A stretch of DNA of 12,953 nucleotides from Methanobacteriota archaeon (GCA_018662715.1 JABJFP010000229.1:1-12953), one strand, 5' to 3'. Shown: positions 1 through 6,551, counted from the first letter of the stretch. The notes: generated by a model not told the origin, from the sequence alone. Numbers and translations: made by a program.

Positions 1-810
1 ACCTCAATTGTTCACGCCCAACGTGAAGTTAAGTCCGCTTGGGAACTTGAACAAATGGAAACCGCAGCGGCCGTCCAGTTCAGAATGTTTGAGGCAGTCC
101 ACGCCGTTGGCGGGGAAGGTATGACCGAACTCGACATGGTAGCAGCGGCTGAAGCCGTCAGCCGTAGCGAAGGGTTTGGCGGCAACGTTCAGATGCGACG
201 CTACCCGCTCCAATGCGACCGAGGCGTCATCGTTGCAGGGCGCGCTGGCGGCATTCCATCGTTCTTTGATTCTGCAGTCGGAGGAACTGGCGCTCATCCA
301 CTTTCAGGTATGGGTTCAGGATTCACCAAGGTGAAACTCAACGAGCCGGTTTTGGTTGACCTCGTTCACGCACATCGTGGATACATGGTTGATGCGACCC
401 GTATCTTTGTTGCAGGTTCCCTTTCACCTGAATGGAACCAACGCTTGGAAGACATGGTGTCAGTGAAAGAAACCGTCGTCGATGTTCTTGACCAAGGGCG
501 CCCCTGTAGTGACGCTTGGGAGGAAGGATTTGCTTTAGCCGTTGAACTCGGTTATAGCGACCATTTAATGGGCACAAATCCAGACCAAAGCCGATTCCTT
601 GGACATTCAATTGGACTGCAGTTAGACGAATCGCCTGTTGTTGCAGCAGGGTTTGACCGCCCGCTGCCTGTCGGAGGAACGATGGCCATTGAGCCAAAAG
701 TTGTCTATGCTGAAGGAAGTGTTGGTTCCGAGGATACTTGGGTACGCGACGAAGAAGGCATGTGCCCAATTACAGCAGGCGGAGGCCTGCCTTGGTTGAT
801 GGAGTGGTAA
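1..810 (+). CDS. M24-family metallopeptidase (Xaa-Pro aminopeptidase/dipeptidase type), 5'-truncated by window edge
   Basis: The reading frame is open from the first base, so the gene begins outside the window; the ATG at 55 is internal, because the residues before it (an arginine-valine-lysine-serine helix) match the 'K(S/T)xxE' start of the peptidase domain. The fold is the 'pita-bread' catalytic domain that removes or cleaves N-terminal residues before proline, in the cytoplasm, with a dinuclear metal centre. All five expected metal ligands are visible in this 269-residue fragment: Asp120 (in VLVDLV), Asp131 (in MVDATR), His202 (in LGHSIG), Glu231 (in AIEPKV) and Glu244 (in GSEDTW). It ends with TAA at 808-810, two bases before the next gene's ATG, so the two are probably cotranscribed. 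The M24 assignment is firm; whether it is an aminopeptidase P, a prolidase or a looser homologue cannot be told from the fragment. Confidence 0.9.
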   Translation, partial: TSIVHAQREVKSAWELEQMETAAAVQFRMFEAVHAVGGEGMTELDMVAAAEAVSRSEGFGGNVQMRRYPLQCDRGVIVAGRAGGIPSFFDSAVGGTGAHPLSGMGSGFTKVKLNEPVLVDLVHAHRGYMVDATRIFVAGSLSPEWNQRLEDMVSVKETVVDVLDQGRPCSDAWEEGFALAVELGYSDHLMGTNPDQSRFLGHSIGLQLDESPVVAAGFDRPLPVGGTMAIEPKVVYAEGSVGSEDTWVRDEEGMCPITAGGGLPWLMEW

Positions 811-812
811 GA

Positions 813-1076
813 ATGACGCAAGAACAAACAGAGAATGACGTATGTGAGAAAACAGAAGGTTGGACGCATGAAGACGTCGGTAAACGAATTGTCAAGCGTT
901 CAACGCCCAACGGGACCTACTTCAACGAACTCATTGTCAATGTGTTCTGCCAGATGTGTGCAGCAGAATTCATTGGGCCCTCACGAGAAGCAGGTGGTTT
1001 CCTTGGAGGCCATGAGTGCCTCCACGCATGGGAATTCAGCCAAGTGATGGGACGAAACGATGGCTTGACAGAATGA
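813..1076 (+). CDS. Small Cys/His-containing protein of unknown function
   Basis: An 87-residue protein that I do not recognise. The frame is open further upstream (to 738), but that stretch lies inside the peptidase gene; ATG 813 sits two bases after the peptidase stop and 8 bases after a GGAG element, so I chose it. The C-terminal half has Cys46-x2-Cys49 followed by His67, Cys69 and His71, a plausible small zinc site, with a Gly-rich turn (AGGFLGG) between the two pairs. A further cysteine at 11 looks unrelated. There is no signal peptide or membrane segment. It is tightly packed behind the peptidase gene and ends 52 bases before the histone-fold gene. Codon use and tight spacing favour a real gene; zinc binding is inference only. 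Confidence 0.65.
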   Translation: MTQEQTENDVCEKTEGWTHEDVGKRIVKRSTPNGTYFNELIVNVFCQMCAAEFIGPSREAGGFLGGHECLHAWEFSQVMGRNDGLTE

Positions 1077-1128
1077 GCCATCCCTGACGACCACATCATT
1101 CAAGGTTCGCTGGAGTCCCAGTCGGTAC

Positions 1129-1926
1129 ATGGTAGCCAAGCCGTATTCGCCAAGTCACATTGCAGCAGTCGCTTCACATTATACCGAGATGCGACTTTCC
1201 GGAGCCGTTAAACAGCGTCTTGTAGAACTTCTTTGTGAAGAATTGGACCGAGTTGTACCTCAAATGGAAGAGGAGACACTGAACCAAGACCCTGAGCGAA
1301 AAACGCTTGACGACCCTCAACGCAGCCGCTTGAATTACAACCGAACTCGTGAGTTGATGATCGACCGAATCGACACCATCGACTCCGTTGGCTCAGCGGC
1401 CGTTCAAGCCGGCATTGAACACGTTGAGAACCATCTGTCCAAACTTCTCCGTCATGCAGAAGATGCAGCGTCAAAAGACCGAGTTGCCACGATTAAACCT
1501 CGCCACCTTGAGAAAGCCGTAGCAGGACTTGGTCTTGATGACGAGGATTCAGAAAATACGCTTGAGGAAGAAGAGGAAACTGCAACCATGGATTTCGTCG
1601 CCAGTCAAAGTGGAGGCATTGTCACAGCATCATCTCTGCTTTCAATGGCCCGCAGTATTGCGAAGATGACCGTGACAAAAGATGCTCTTGAAGAACTTCT
1701 TGACACCTATACCATGGTGCTTGAGGAACTGGAAGCGGACATTAGAAAGCACGCCCAACTCGGAAGCAATCCAGTACATTTCATTGAATCCATCAACAAA
1801 ATGCGCGGTATGATGTCACTGGGTTGGATGCGCTCCATGCTCACACGTGCAGCATCGCAGGCACAAGAACGAGATGCGAAAGTGATCGACCTTCAAGACA
1901 TTGTCCACATCGACCCCTTCGCTTGA
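1129..1926 (+). CDS. Duplicated histone-fold protein (putative DNA-binding)
   Basis: A 265-residue protein, far longer than the usual ~67-residue archaeal histone. Residues about 85-132 can be laid against archaeal histone helix 2-loop 2-helix 3 (HMfB from memory) without a gap: the shared features are a Val in loop 1, alternating Ala/Glu positions in helix 2, the TIK of loop 2, and a Leu-Glu-x-Ala-Val in helix 3. The C-terminal half ends with a similar helix-loop-helix (about 236-261; RDAKVID then LQDIVHI). The starts of the two halves (about 18-46 and 178-206) also resemble each other and histone helix 1-loop 1-helix 2, both with a Met-x-(Leu/Val)-(Ser/Thr) loop. An acidic linker (about 137-150) joins the halves. 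It may bind DNA or act as an architectural or TFIID-like factor. Histone fold is inferred from pattern only; a coiled-coil helical protein is the alternative. No TATA-like element is seen in the 52-base gap before it. Confidence 0.6.
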   Translation: MVAKPYSPSHIAAVASHYTEMRLSGAVKQRLVELLCEELDRVVPQMEEETLNQDPERKTLDDPQRSRLNYNRTRELMIDRIDTIDSVGSAAVQAGIEHVENHLSKLLRHAEDAASKDRVATIKPRHLEKAVAGLGLDDEDSENTLEEEEETATMDFVASQSGGIVTASSLLSMARSIAKMTVTKDALEELLDTYTMVLEELEADIRKHAQLGSNPVHFIESINKMRGMMSLGWMRSMLTRAASQAQERDAKVIDLQDIVHIDPFA

Positions 1927-1963
1927 TGTTCTCAATGGGTGCAAGTAGGGACCGGGTGTTAGC

Positions 1964-2296
1964 ATGGACCAAAACCCACTCACGGAAGCATTCTACGGCC
2001 AACTTTCAACCCGCCCATTGGTTTTGGTCGTGATAGGGAGGCCTTCATGTGATGACTGCACAGAATGGAGTTCTGTGCTAGATGGATGGCAGCCTGAACA
2101 GCAGTTTAACCGATTAGAAGTCGTTCACTTGGACCTCAATTCCCCTGTTGGTCAGCGCTTTTGTGCTGAGAATGAATGGACAACACATATCGATTTCATT
2201 CCGTTCAATGTCCTCTACGAAGACGGCGAACCTACCGACCAGTGGCCAGGAGGTTCACTTGACCGTCTCAAGTCTAGTCTTGAAAAGAGGGTGTGA
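1964..2296 (+). CDS. Thioredoxin-fold protein with CDDC motif
   Basis: A 110-residue protein, the normal length for a single thioredoxin domain. After a short N-terminal helix comes a hydrophobic beta strand (LVLVVIG), then Cys29-Asp-Asp-Cys32 at the start of the next helix, the place of the redox-active CxxC. The proline of 'FIPFNVLYEDGE' (Pro80) corresponds to the cis-proline next to the active site, followed by the usual beta hairpin with a Gly at its turn and a C-terminal helix. CDDC differs from the CGPC of classical thioredoxins, so substrate and redox potential may differ; a thiol-disulfide role is likely but the partner is unknown. No signal peptide, so cytoplasmic. The start has GGTG six bases before the ATG. 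The next gene, a membrane protein, begins 4 bases after its TGA, suggesting cotranslation. Confidence 0.75.
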   Translation: MDQNPLTEAFYGQLSTRPLVLVVIGRPSCDDCTEWSSVLDGWQPEQQFNRLEVVHLDLNSPVGQRFCAENEWTTHIDFIPFNVLYEDGEPTDQWPGGSLDRLKSSLEKRV

Positions 2297-2300
2297 TTGG

Positions 2301-3134
2301 ATGCTAGCAACCTCAATACTCCTCTCTGCTCTTTTTGCTGGATTGGTAGCGACAGCAGTCACGGTTGCCATTGAAAAGTGGGGCGGACTTATCGGAGGAT
2401 TGCTTGGAACAGCGCCCTCAACCATCGTTCCTGCTGCGATTGGGATGTACATGGTTGGTGGAGAAGATGCGTTGGTAACCAGCATGTCTGTCGTACCTTT
2501 GGGCATGGTGCTCAACGCCTTGTTTCTTGGAGCATGGATTCTCTTCCCCCGAGTTTTTGCAAAAACCCGATCACCGCTCTTGGCAGTTACCGTCAGCTCC
2601 CTTGTCATGTGGGCCATTATGGGGGCAGTGATGCTTTGGTCGGTCGACAATCTCTTCGCTTTCATGACTGAAAAAACATTAGCAGCATTCGGATTTGTGC
2701 TGTTGTTTGTCGTGGCGGTACTGTTCAATTGGAAGCCCCAAGCAGCACCAAAAGGAAGCAAGTCGGTCAGTACCCTCGTTCTCGTAGCACGAGGTTCAAT
2801 GGCAGCGTTGGCCATTGGTATTGCAGTCTGGTTCTCAGGGCAAGGTCAGCCGCTGCTCGCAGGCCTTGCAAGCGTATTCCCAGCAATTTTCATCACCAGC
2901 ATGGTTGCCCTTTGGTTAGCCCAAGGACAATCGGTCCCTCAAGGAGCGGCAGGGCCGATGATGCTTGGGGGTGCAAGCGTGGCCATTTATGCAAACCTCG
3001 CCATGTGGTCCCTCCCAGCATACGGAGTGTTTTTGGGAACAGTGATCGCTTGGTTTGGTTCCGTATTAGGTTGGTCAGTACCTGCATTTTTGGTGCTTAG
3101 GAACGTCCACAAACGAGCCAACATTAACGATTGA
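2301..3134 (+). CDS. Polytopic membrane protein with internal duplication, unknown function
   Basis: A 277-residue protein of about nine hydrophobic segments. The frame is open from 2148 but the upstream part lies inside the thioredoxin-like gene; ATG 2301 follows GAGGGTG at a proper distance and opens directly into the first membrane helix. The sequence is an internal repeat: segments 1-4 (about residues 1-115) resemble segments 6-9 (about 160-265). In both, a helix is followed by a Gly-Leu-rich re-entrant-like stretch with a proline (GLLGTAPST; GLASVFPAI), a loop with Gly-Glu/Gln, and a Ser-x-x-Pro/Gly then Asn motif (VPLGMVLNA; ASVAIYANL). Such inverted or tandem repeats are common in secondary transporters, so a transporter role is possible, but I do not recognise the family or substrate. 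It ends overlapping the convergent neighbour by 11 bases. Confidence 0.8.
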   Translation: MLATSILLSALFAGLVATAVTVAIEKWGGLIGGLLGTAPSTIVPAAIGMYMVGGEDALVTSMSVVPLGMVLNALFLGAWILFPRVFAKTRSPLLAVTVSSLVMWAIMGAVMLWSVDNLFAFMTEKTLAAFGFVLLFVVAVLFNWKPQAAPKGSKSVSTLVLVARGSMAALAIGIAVWFSGQGQPLLAGLASVFPAIFITSMVALWLAQGQSVPQGAAGPMMLGGASVAIYANLAMWSLPAYGVFLGTVIAWFGSVLGWSVPAFLVLRNVHKRANIND

Positions 3135-3423
3135 TGCCGCGAGTCCATCTCTGTGCACCGGGAACTCCAACAACTTCTGCATGGACAAAACTGACGCCCT
3201 TAACTTCACAAAGTCGCTTGCGAAGAGCATCAAGGTCAAGCAGGCAGCAAGGGCAATGGGGCCGTGCCGGTTTGATGGTGAGGTTGATTTCACCGTCTTC
3301 TGCGATATTGATGCTTTGAATGATGTCAAGTTCTGGATAAGGCCGGTCGTTGTGCGGGTCCTTCCATGTTGACAAAACACGAGCCACCCTTCGTTGGAGT
3401 GCAGCATGTTTTCTTCCAGCCAC
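3124..3423 (-). CDS. MIP18/DUF59-like protein (possible Fe-S cluster assembly factor)
   Basis: A 99-residue protein. After a basic N-terminal helix comes Trp-Lys-Asp-Pro (20-23), then an alternating beta strand 'IIQSINIAEDGEINLTI', a cysteine cluster Cys57-Pro-Cys59-Cys60, a helix, and a Gly-Val strand leading to a Pro-x-x-x-x-Trp near the end. That order (DP near the start, strand-Gly-strand, single conserved Cys after a short loop, helix, GV, then W) is the DUF59/MIP18 fold of PaaD- and SufT-like cluster-delivery proteins. The extra cysteines (CPCC) and the last Cys72 are more than the family needs. GTG start at 3423 is supported by the fused stop/ribosome site TGAGGAA 9 bases ahead, at the end of xseB. 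A role in iron-sulfur maturation is inference from the fold; confidence in the fold is moderate. Confidence 0.6.
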   Translation of the reverse strand: MAGRKHAALQRRVARVLSTWKDPHNDRPYPELDIIQSINIAEDGEINLTIKPARPHCPCCLLDLDALRKRLCEVKGVSFVHAEVVGVPGAQRWTRGINR

Positions 3424-3435
3424 AACAATTCCTCA
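3421..3435 (-). promoter_or_regulatory. Fused stop/ribosome-binding-site junction, xseB to DUF59-like gene
   Basis: TGAGGAATTGTTGTG: the xseB stop opens a GAGG element and a GTG start follows nine bases later in the same frame. It decides the GTG start at 3423 over any later alternative. Confidence 0.75.
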
Positions 3436-3654
3436 CGCGTCTTCGGCAACCAAGTGTTCTGCTTCATCAAGTCGTAGTTCTGCTAATCGGCCTTCTGCTT
3501 CGGAGAGTTCGGTTTGACATTGGCGCAGGAGTGTGGTCCCTTCCTCAAACATGGCGAGGGTTTCATCAAGGTTCTTTCCACCGCGCTCAAGTTGAGCAAC
3601 TATGGATTCTAGGCGTTGTACTGCTTCATCGTAGGTTATTTTTTCATCGGTCAT
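3433..3654 (-). CDS. xseB: Exodeoxyribonuclease VII small subunit
   Basis: A 73-residue protein matching the small subunit of exonuclease VII in length and pattern: an N-terminal 'TYDEAVQRLESIVAQLERG' helix, then a Leu-Asp-Glu-Thr turn with the 'EEGTTLLRQCQTELSEAE' helix that ends near the C-terminus. These two helices form the antiparallel hairpin that docks on the XseA coiled coil, making the multi-subunit exonuclease that degrades single-stranded DNA from both ends in mismatch and repair pathways. The ATG overlaps the TGA of xseA by ATGA at 3651-3654, a translational coupling that fits obligate complex formation. It shares a same-frame stop/ribosome-site junction with the DUF59-like gene that follows. 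Assignment is supported by the neighbour xseA. Confidence 0.93.
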   Translation of the reverse strand: MTDEKITYDEAVQRLESIVAQLERGGKNLDETLAMFEEGTTLLRQCQTELSEAEGRLAELRLDEAEHLVAEDA

Positions 3655-4913
3655 TTTTCTTCCTCCTTGGGTTCAATGGTGTGAATATCGGCTGCAGCAC
3701 GACCGTCGGCGAACTGAAGGTTGACGGTTTGCCCTTGTTGAAGGCTCGCTAAGGTTGTGAGAACATCACCTTCATCGTTCTGAACCATGGTATATCCTCG
3801 TTCCAAAACACGATGGGGATGCGATGCAATAAGGGTCGCTTCAAGGCGAGCCAATCGTTGTTGTTGAATTGAAATTGAATGCTCTGCGCTTCGGTTCATT
3901 CGGCTAGAAAGCGTAGCAAGGTGTTCCTTTGCACGAAATACACCCTTGCCTGGGGCGTGTTTGAGTTGTGTTGTGAGCAGCATCAAACGTTGCCGTAGTT
4001 CACCGAATCTTCGCTTTACAGCATCTCCCATTCGCATGTCAACATCGTCAAGCATCATCATTACACTATGACGGTCCGGCACCAAGATTTCAACCGCGTT
4101 CGATGGTGTTGAGGCACGAGCATCGGCTACCAAATCCGAAACGAGAACATCTTGCTCATGACCGACTGCGGAGATGACTGGAACAGGGCTGGCAAGAATT
4201 GCACGGGCAACCGGCTCAAGATTGAACGCCCACAAATCCTCAACAGAGCCACCGCCCCTGCCAACGATGACGACATCAACCGGAGGCAGGCCAAGTTGTT
4301 CTGCCACATCAGCCCGACTCAAGGCTCGGGTGACTGCGAGTCCACGGACGAGTTCATTCACGGCTCGGTCACCTTGAACCAGCACGCCAACGACCGTTGT
4401 TCTCAATCCGGGCCAACGGTTGGAAATCAATCGCTTCATATCTGAAAGAGCAGCAGACCCAGCACCCGTAACTATGGCAACGTGTTTGGGCATACCTGGA
4501 AGGGCCATACGAGGGCGGTCAAGCGCCCCTTCATGTTTGAGAGCCTCAATCAAAGCCCGCTTCGTCTCTTCAAGAACACCAACGGTTTGCACGGGTTCTA
4601 TCTTACGCACAACCAACTGAAGATTACCTCGCTTGGGCCAAAGGTCCAAACTTCCAATGACCACTACATCGCTTCCTTCTTTGATGGACGGGTCAACGCT
4701 AAGTCTTGCATTTCGCCAAATGACACAGTCCAATTGGCCGTCATCATCTCGCAGTTTGAAGTAGACGGTTCCGTTGTGTATCTTCCATTGAGAGACCTCC
4801 CCTCGGAGAGCTTGATGCTGGAATAACGGGTCTTGCTTTACGGTTGACTGAACCAGTTTGACAAATTGTCCAATTGGCAGCGGACCGGTTGTGGTATGCG
4901 GCCCTGATGACAC
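3651..4913 (-). CDS. xseA: Exodeoxyribonuclease VII large subunit
   Basis: A 420-residue protein of normal family length. Residues about 12-108 form an OB-fold DNA-binding domain (LPIGQFVKL, then RGEVSQWK and a YFKLRDDDGQLDCVIW strand). The catalytic domain has the diagnostic strings VIVGRGGGSVEDLWAFN (215-231) and VISAVGHEQD (246-255) followed by Asp/Arg-rich DLVADARASTPSNAVE, the nuclease site of XseA. The rest is helical and coiled-coil, used for XseB binding, with a final OB-like RGYTMV stretch. With XseB it degrades single-stranded DNA. GTG start at 4913: the frame is closed 15 bases further up by TGA and no ATG fits, and the OB domain begins just after; I see no ribosome binding site for it. 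It lies 54 bases downstream of corA, so the two may share a transcript. Exonuclease VII is mainly bacterial, so transfer into this archaeal lineage is likely. Confidence 0.95.
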   Translation of the reverse strand: MSSGPHTTTGPLPIGQFVKLVQSTVKQDPLFQHQALRGEVSQWKIHNGTVYFKLRDDDGQLDCVIWRNARLSVDPSIKEGSDVVVIGSLDLWPKRGNLQLVVRKIEPVQTVGVLEETKRALIEALKHEGALDRPRMALPGMPKHVAIVTGAGSAALSDMKRLISNRWPGLRTTVVGVLVQGDRAVNELVRGLAVTRALSRADVAEQLGLPPVDVVIVGRGGGSVEDLWAFNLEPVARAILASPVPVISAVGHEQDVLVSDLVADARASTPSNAVEILVPDRHSVMMMLDDVDMRMGDAVKRRFGELRQRLMLLTTQLKHAPGKGVFRAKEHLATLSSRMNRSAEHSISIQQQRLARLEATLIASHPHRVLERGYTMVQNDEGDVLTTLASLQQGQTVNLQFADGRAAADIHTIEPKEEEK

Positions 4914-4967
4914 AACAGGATGTTGCAGTCAAGGGTTCTTGAATCATCGGTCGGCGCAGAACGAGGT

Positions 4968-5966
4968 TCAACGGATGTTGTTGAGCCAACCACGACGCCA
5001 AAAATAGGTCAACATGATTATTGCAAACACGAACATGATGGAGATAATTCCCCAAAAACCACCAACCCGGTCGATGGGTAAGTCATCGTTATTCATGCCA
5101 AAAATTCCAGCGATTAATGTGAGTGGGAGCATGATCGCACCGATGATGGTGAGGGTCGTCATGACTTCGGTAAGTTTTGCATTTGACTCTGAAAGTTGGA
5201 GGCTGATGTTGCTCAAGTAGGTGTCGCGAGTGGAGGTAGCCCCGCTTGAATAATTGTTGACTCGCTTGATGAAAGCGATGCTTAACTGGTGCAAATCGTT
5301 GATGTAGCGTTCTACACTTTCGCTGATGAGGCGTTCAGAAGGCTTGAGCAGACGCATGGTTACGGCGTGAAGGGATTCAACCGATTTGTTTGCTTCACGT
5401 AATTTACGCTTCAGGTCATGAAGGCCCTCTAGCAAGTCATCATAGCGTTGGGACGGGTCAAAAACTCGAAATTCAAGATGGTCCAAATCACTTGAAATCT
5501 GACTGAAAATTGGAGACCAATCATCAGCAATAGCATCCAGCAACTCATAGAGCATGTAATCAATTCCAAGAGCAAGCTCCTCATCATCACTGGTCAGGAA
5601 TCGCCGCGCAAAGGTCGTCAAAGCAGGAATTTCAGTGTGGCGTACGGTAATCAGCATGTCATTCTTAACGAATACAGCCACAGGCGCAGTGTCCAAACGG
5701 TGGTCTCCATCTCGGGCGGTAACGACGATAAATCGGTGGTCTTCAAACCGTAAGGAAGCAGTATCAGCGTGTCCGAAAACGTCGTCAACAGCAAGTTCAT
5801 CAAATTCCATCTCCGACGATAAAAATTCTTTCACTTCTTCATCGGGATGGTTGATGTCCAACCAAACCATTCCTTGTCCCTGAATGGTCTCCAGCAGTCC
5901 GCTGAGGGTGAAGGAGTCAGCAGCCATTTGGCCCGACTTGGTCGTGTACAAACGTAGTTCGGCCAT
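4968..5966 (-). CDS. corA: CorA-family Mg2+/divalent cation channel
   Basis: A 332-residue protein with the CorA layout: a cytoplasmic alpha/beta domain at the N-terminus, a long helical stalk rich in charged residues (about 150-260), then two C-terminal membrane helices (about 268-289 and 303-325) separated by a short loop. The Gly-Met-Asn selectivity filter (GMN, residues 290-292) follows helix 1, and the Arg-Arg-Gly-Trp tail follows helix 2 as in the family. It transports Mg2+, possibly other divalent ions such as Co2+ or Ni2+, across the cytoplasmic membrane as a pentamer. ATG 5966 has GAGGG seven bases upstream. It follows the one-helix membrane gene by 33 bases and precedes xseA. The 'GMNN' extension and acidic 'DD' after it keep it within CorA; a Zn2+ transporter (ZntB-like) cannot be excluded. 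Confidence 0.95.
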   Translation of the reverse strand: MAELRLYTTKSGQMAADSFTLSGLLETIQGQGMVWLDINHPDEEVKEFLSSEMEFDELAVDDVFGHADTASLRFEDHRFIVVTARDGDHRLDTAPVAVFVKNDMLITVRHTEIPALTTFARRFLTSDDEELALGIDYMLYELLDAIADDWSPIFSQISSDLDHLEFRVFDPSQRYDDLLEGLHDLKRKLREANKSVESLHAVTMRLLKPSERLISESVERYINDLHQLSIAFIKRVNNYSSGATSTRDTYLSNISLQLSESNAKLTEVMTTLTIIGAIMLPLTLIAGIFGMNNDDLPIDRVGGFWGIISIMFVFAIIMLTYFWRRGWLNNIR

Positions 5967-5999
5967 GAAGGGCCCTCGCGTTTCTCTCCCCTAATGGTT

Positions 6000-6191
6000 T
6001 CAGTCGCGTGGAGGATTTGATTTTTCGTCCAAACGAGCAGCCTTTTTCTGTTGAAGGTGGAAGTCTTGACGCAATTCAACTTCCTTTAATTTGCTCTTAA
6101 TTTTCTTTCTTAGAAACAAGATGACGATTACAATTGCAATCGCATCAAGAATGACGATTGCCCAATCGGCCAATCCCCACTCCCCAACCAT
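6000..6191 (-). CDS. Small one-helix membrane protein, unknown function
   Basis: A 63-residue protein. Residues about 9-27 are strongly hydrophobic (WAIVILDAIAIVIVILFL) and are followed by a lysine/arginine cluster (RKKIKSK), giving an N-outside, C-inside single membrane span, and then by a charged, probably helical tail (KEVELRQDFHLQQKKAARLDEK). The ATG at 6191 is positioned by the stop/ribosome-site fusion TGAGGAA at the end of the ferredoxin gene, nine bases upstream, which argues strongly that this is a real gene. The family is not recognised. Its position between ferredoxin and CorA suggests an accessory membrane anchor, but that is inference only. Confidence 0.7.
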   Translation of the reverse strand: MVGEWGLADWAIVILDAIAIVIVILFLRKKIKSKLKEVELRQDFHLQQKKAARLDEKSNPPRD

Positions 6192-6203
6192 GGTGCTTCC
6201 TCA
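6189..6203 (-). promoter_or_regulatory. Fused stop/ribosome-binding-site junction, ferredoxin to one-helix membrane protein
   Basis: TGAGGAAGCACCATG: the stop of the ferredoxin gene opens a GAGG ribosome binding site and the ATG of the small membrane protein follows nine bases later in the same frame. This supports the small ORF being a real gene. Confidence 0.8.
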
Positions 6204-6551
6204 CAAGGGCGGGCGGATATCGATGTCAACATCGCCACGAGGCTTTCCAATACAGCCTAGGCGAGCACCTTCGCCCACCAAGAAGTCGTCAAGACCAGGT
6301 GGTAGAATTTCAGGCAGTGGAACCTCACCAAGAATCAAACTGACCATACAGGTTCCGCATGTTCCAGAGGTGCAGTTAGTGGGGAGTGAAATACCGCATG
6401 CTTCGGCATGATCAACGATGGTTTCACCAGGATTCACTGGACATTGACCAAGCAATTCTGCTCCTTTTAGAAAGCGAATGACTGGTGTTGTTGACGGTGC
6501 GAGTTTAACTCCATCATCATCCAGTTGGAGGCTTGTTGTGCCAGCGGACAT
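6201..6551 (-). CDS. 2Fe-2S plant-type ferredoxin domain protein
   Basis: A 116-residue protein with a beta-grasp ferredoxin core. The cluster ligands are Cys60-x4-Cys65-x2-Cys68 (in NCTSGTCGTC) and Cys100 (in LGCIG), the standard pattern for plant-type/[2Fe-2S] ferredoxins. The start of the domain (about 23-58) carries the usual strand and 'GETIVDHAEACGISLP' helix turn. It should carry single electrons in the cytoplasm; the redox partner is not encoded nearby, although the neighbouring unknown zinc protein and the one-helix membrane protein are joined to it by matching same-frame stop/start junctions. ATG 6551 lies 9 bases after the TGA of the zinc-ribbon gene. Length is a little above the ~100-residue norm because of a 20-residue N-terminal extension. 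Confidence 0.92.
   Translation of the reverse strand: MSAGTTSLQLDDDGVKLAPSTTPVIRFLKGAELLGQCPVNPGETIVDHAEACGISLPTNCTSGTCGTCMVSLILGEVPLPEILPPGLDDFLVGEGARLGCIGKPRGDVDIDIRPPL

Noticed and set aside
2255..2815. Minus-strand open frame of 186 residues inside the plus-strand membrane gene
   Set aside because: It lies opposite a gene with clear membrane helices and shows no recognisable domain; composition is that of a shadow frame.
3075..3470. Minus-strand open frame of 131 residues overlapping the DUF59-like gene
   Set aside because: It is out of frame with the DUF59-like gene and lacks its recognised pattern; the frame with GTG at 3423 is better supported.
3366..3752. Plus-strand open frame of 128 residues opposite xseB and neighbours
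   Set aside because: It crosses three minus-strand genes that have firm family support, so it cannot be a separate gene with comparable evidence.
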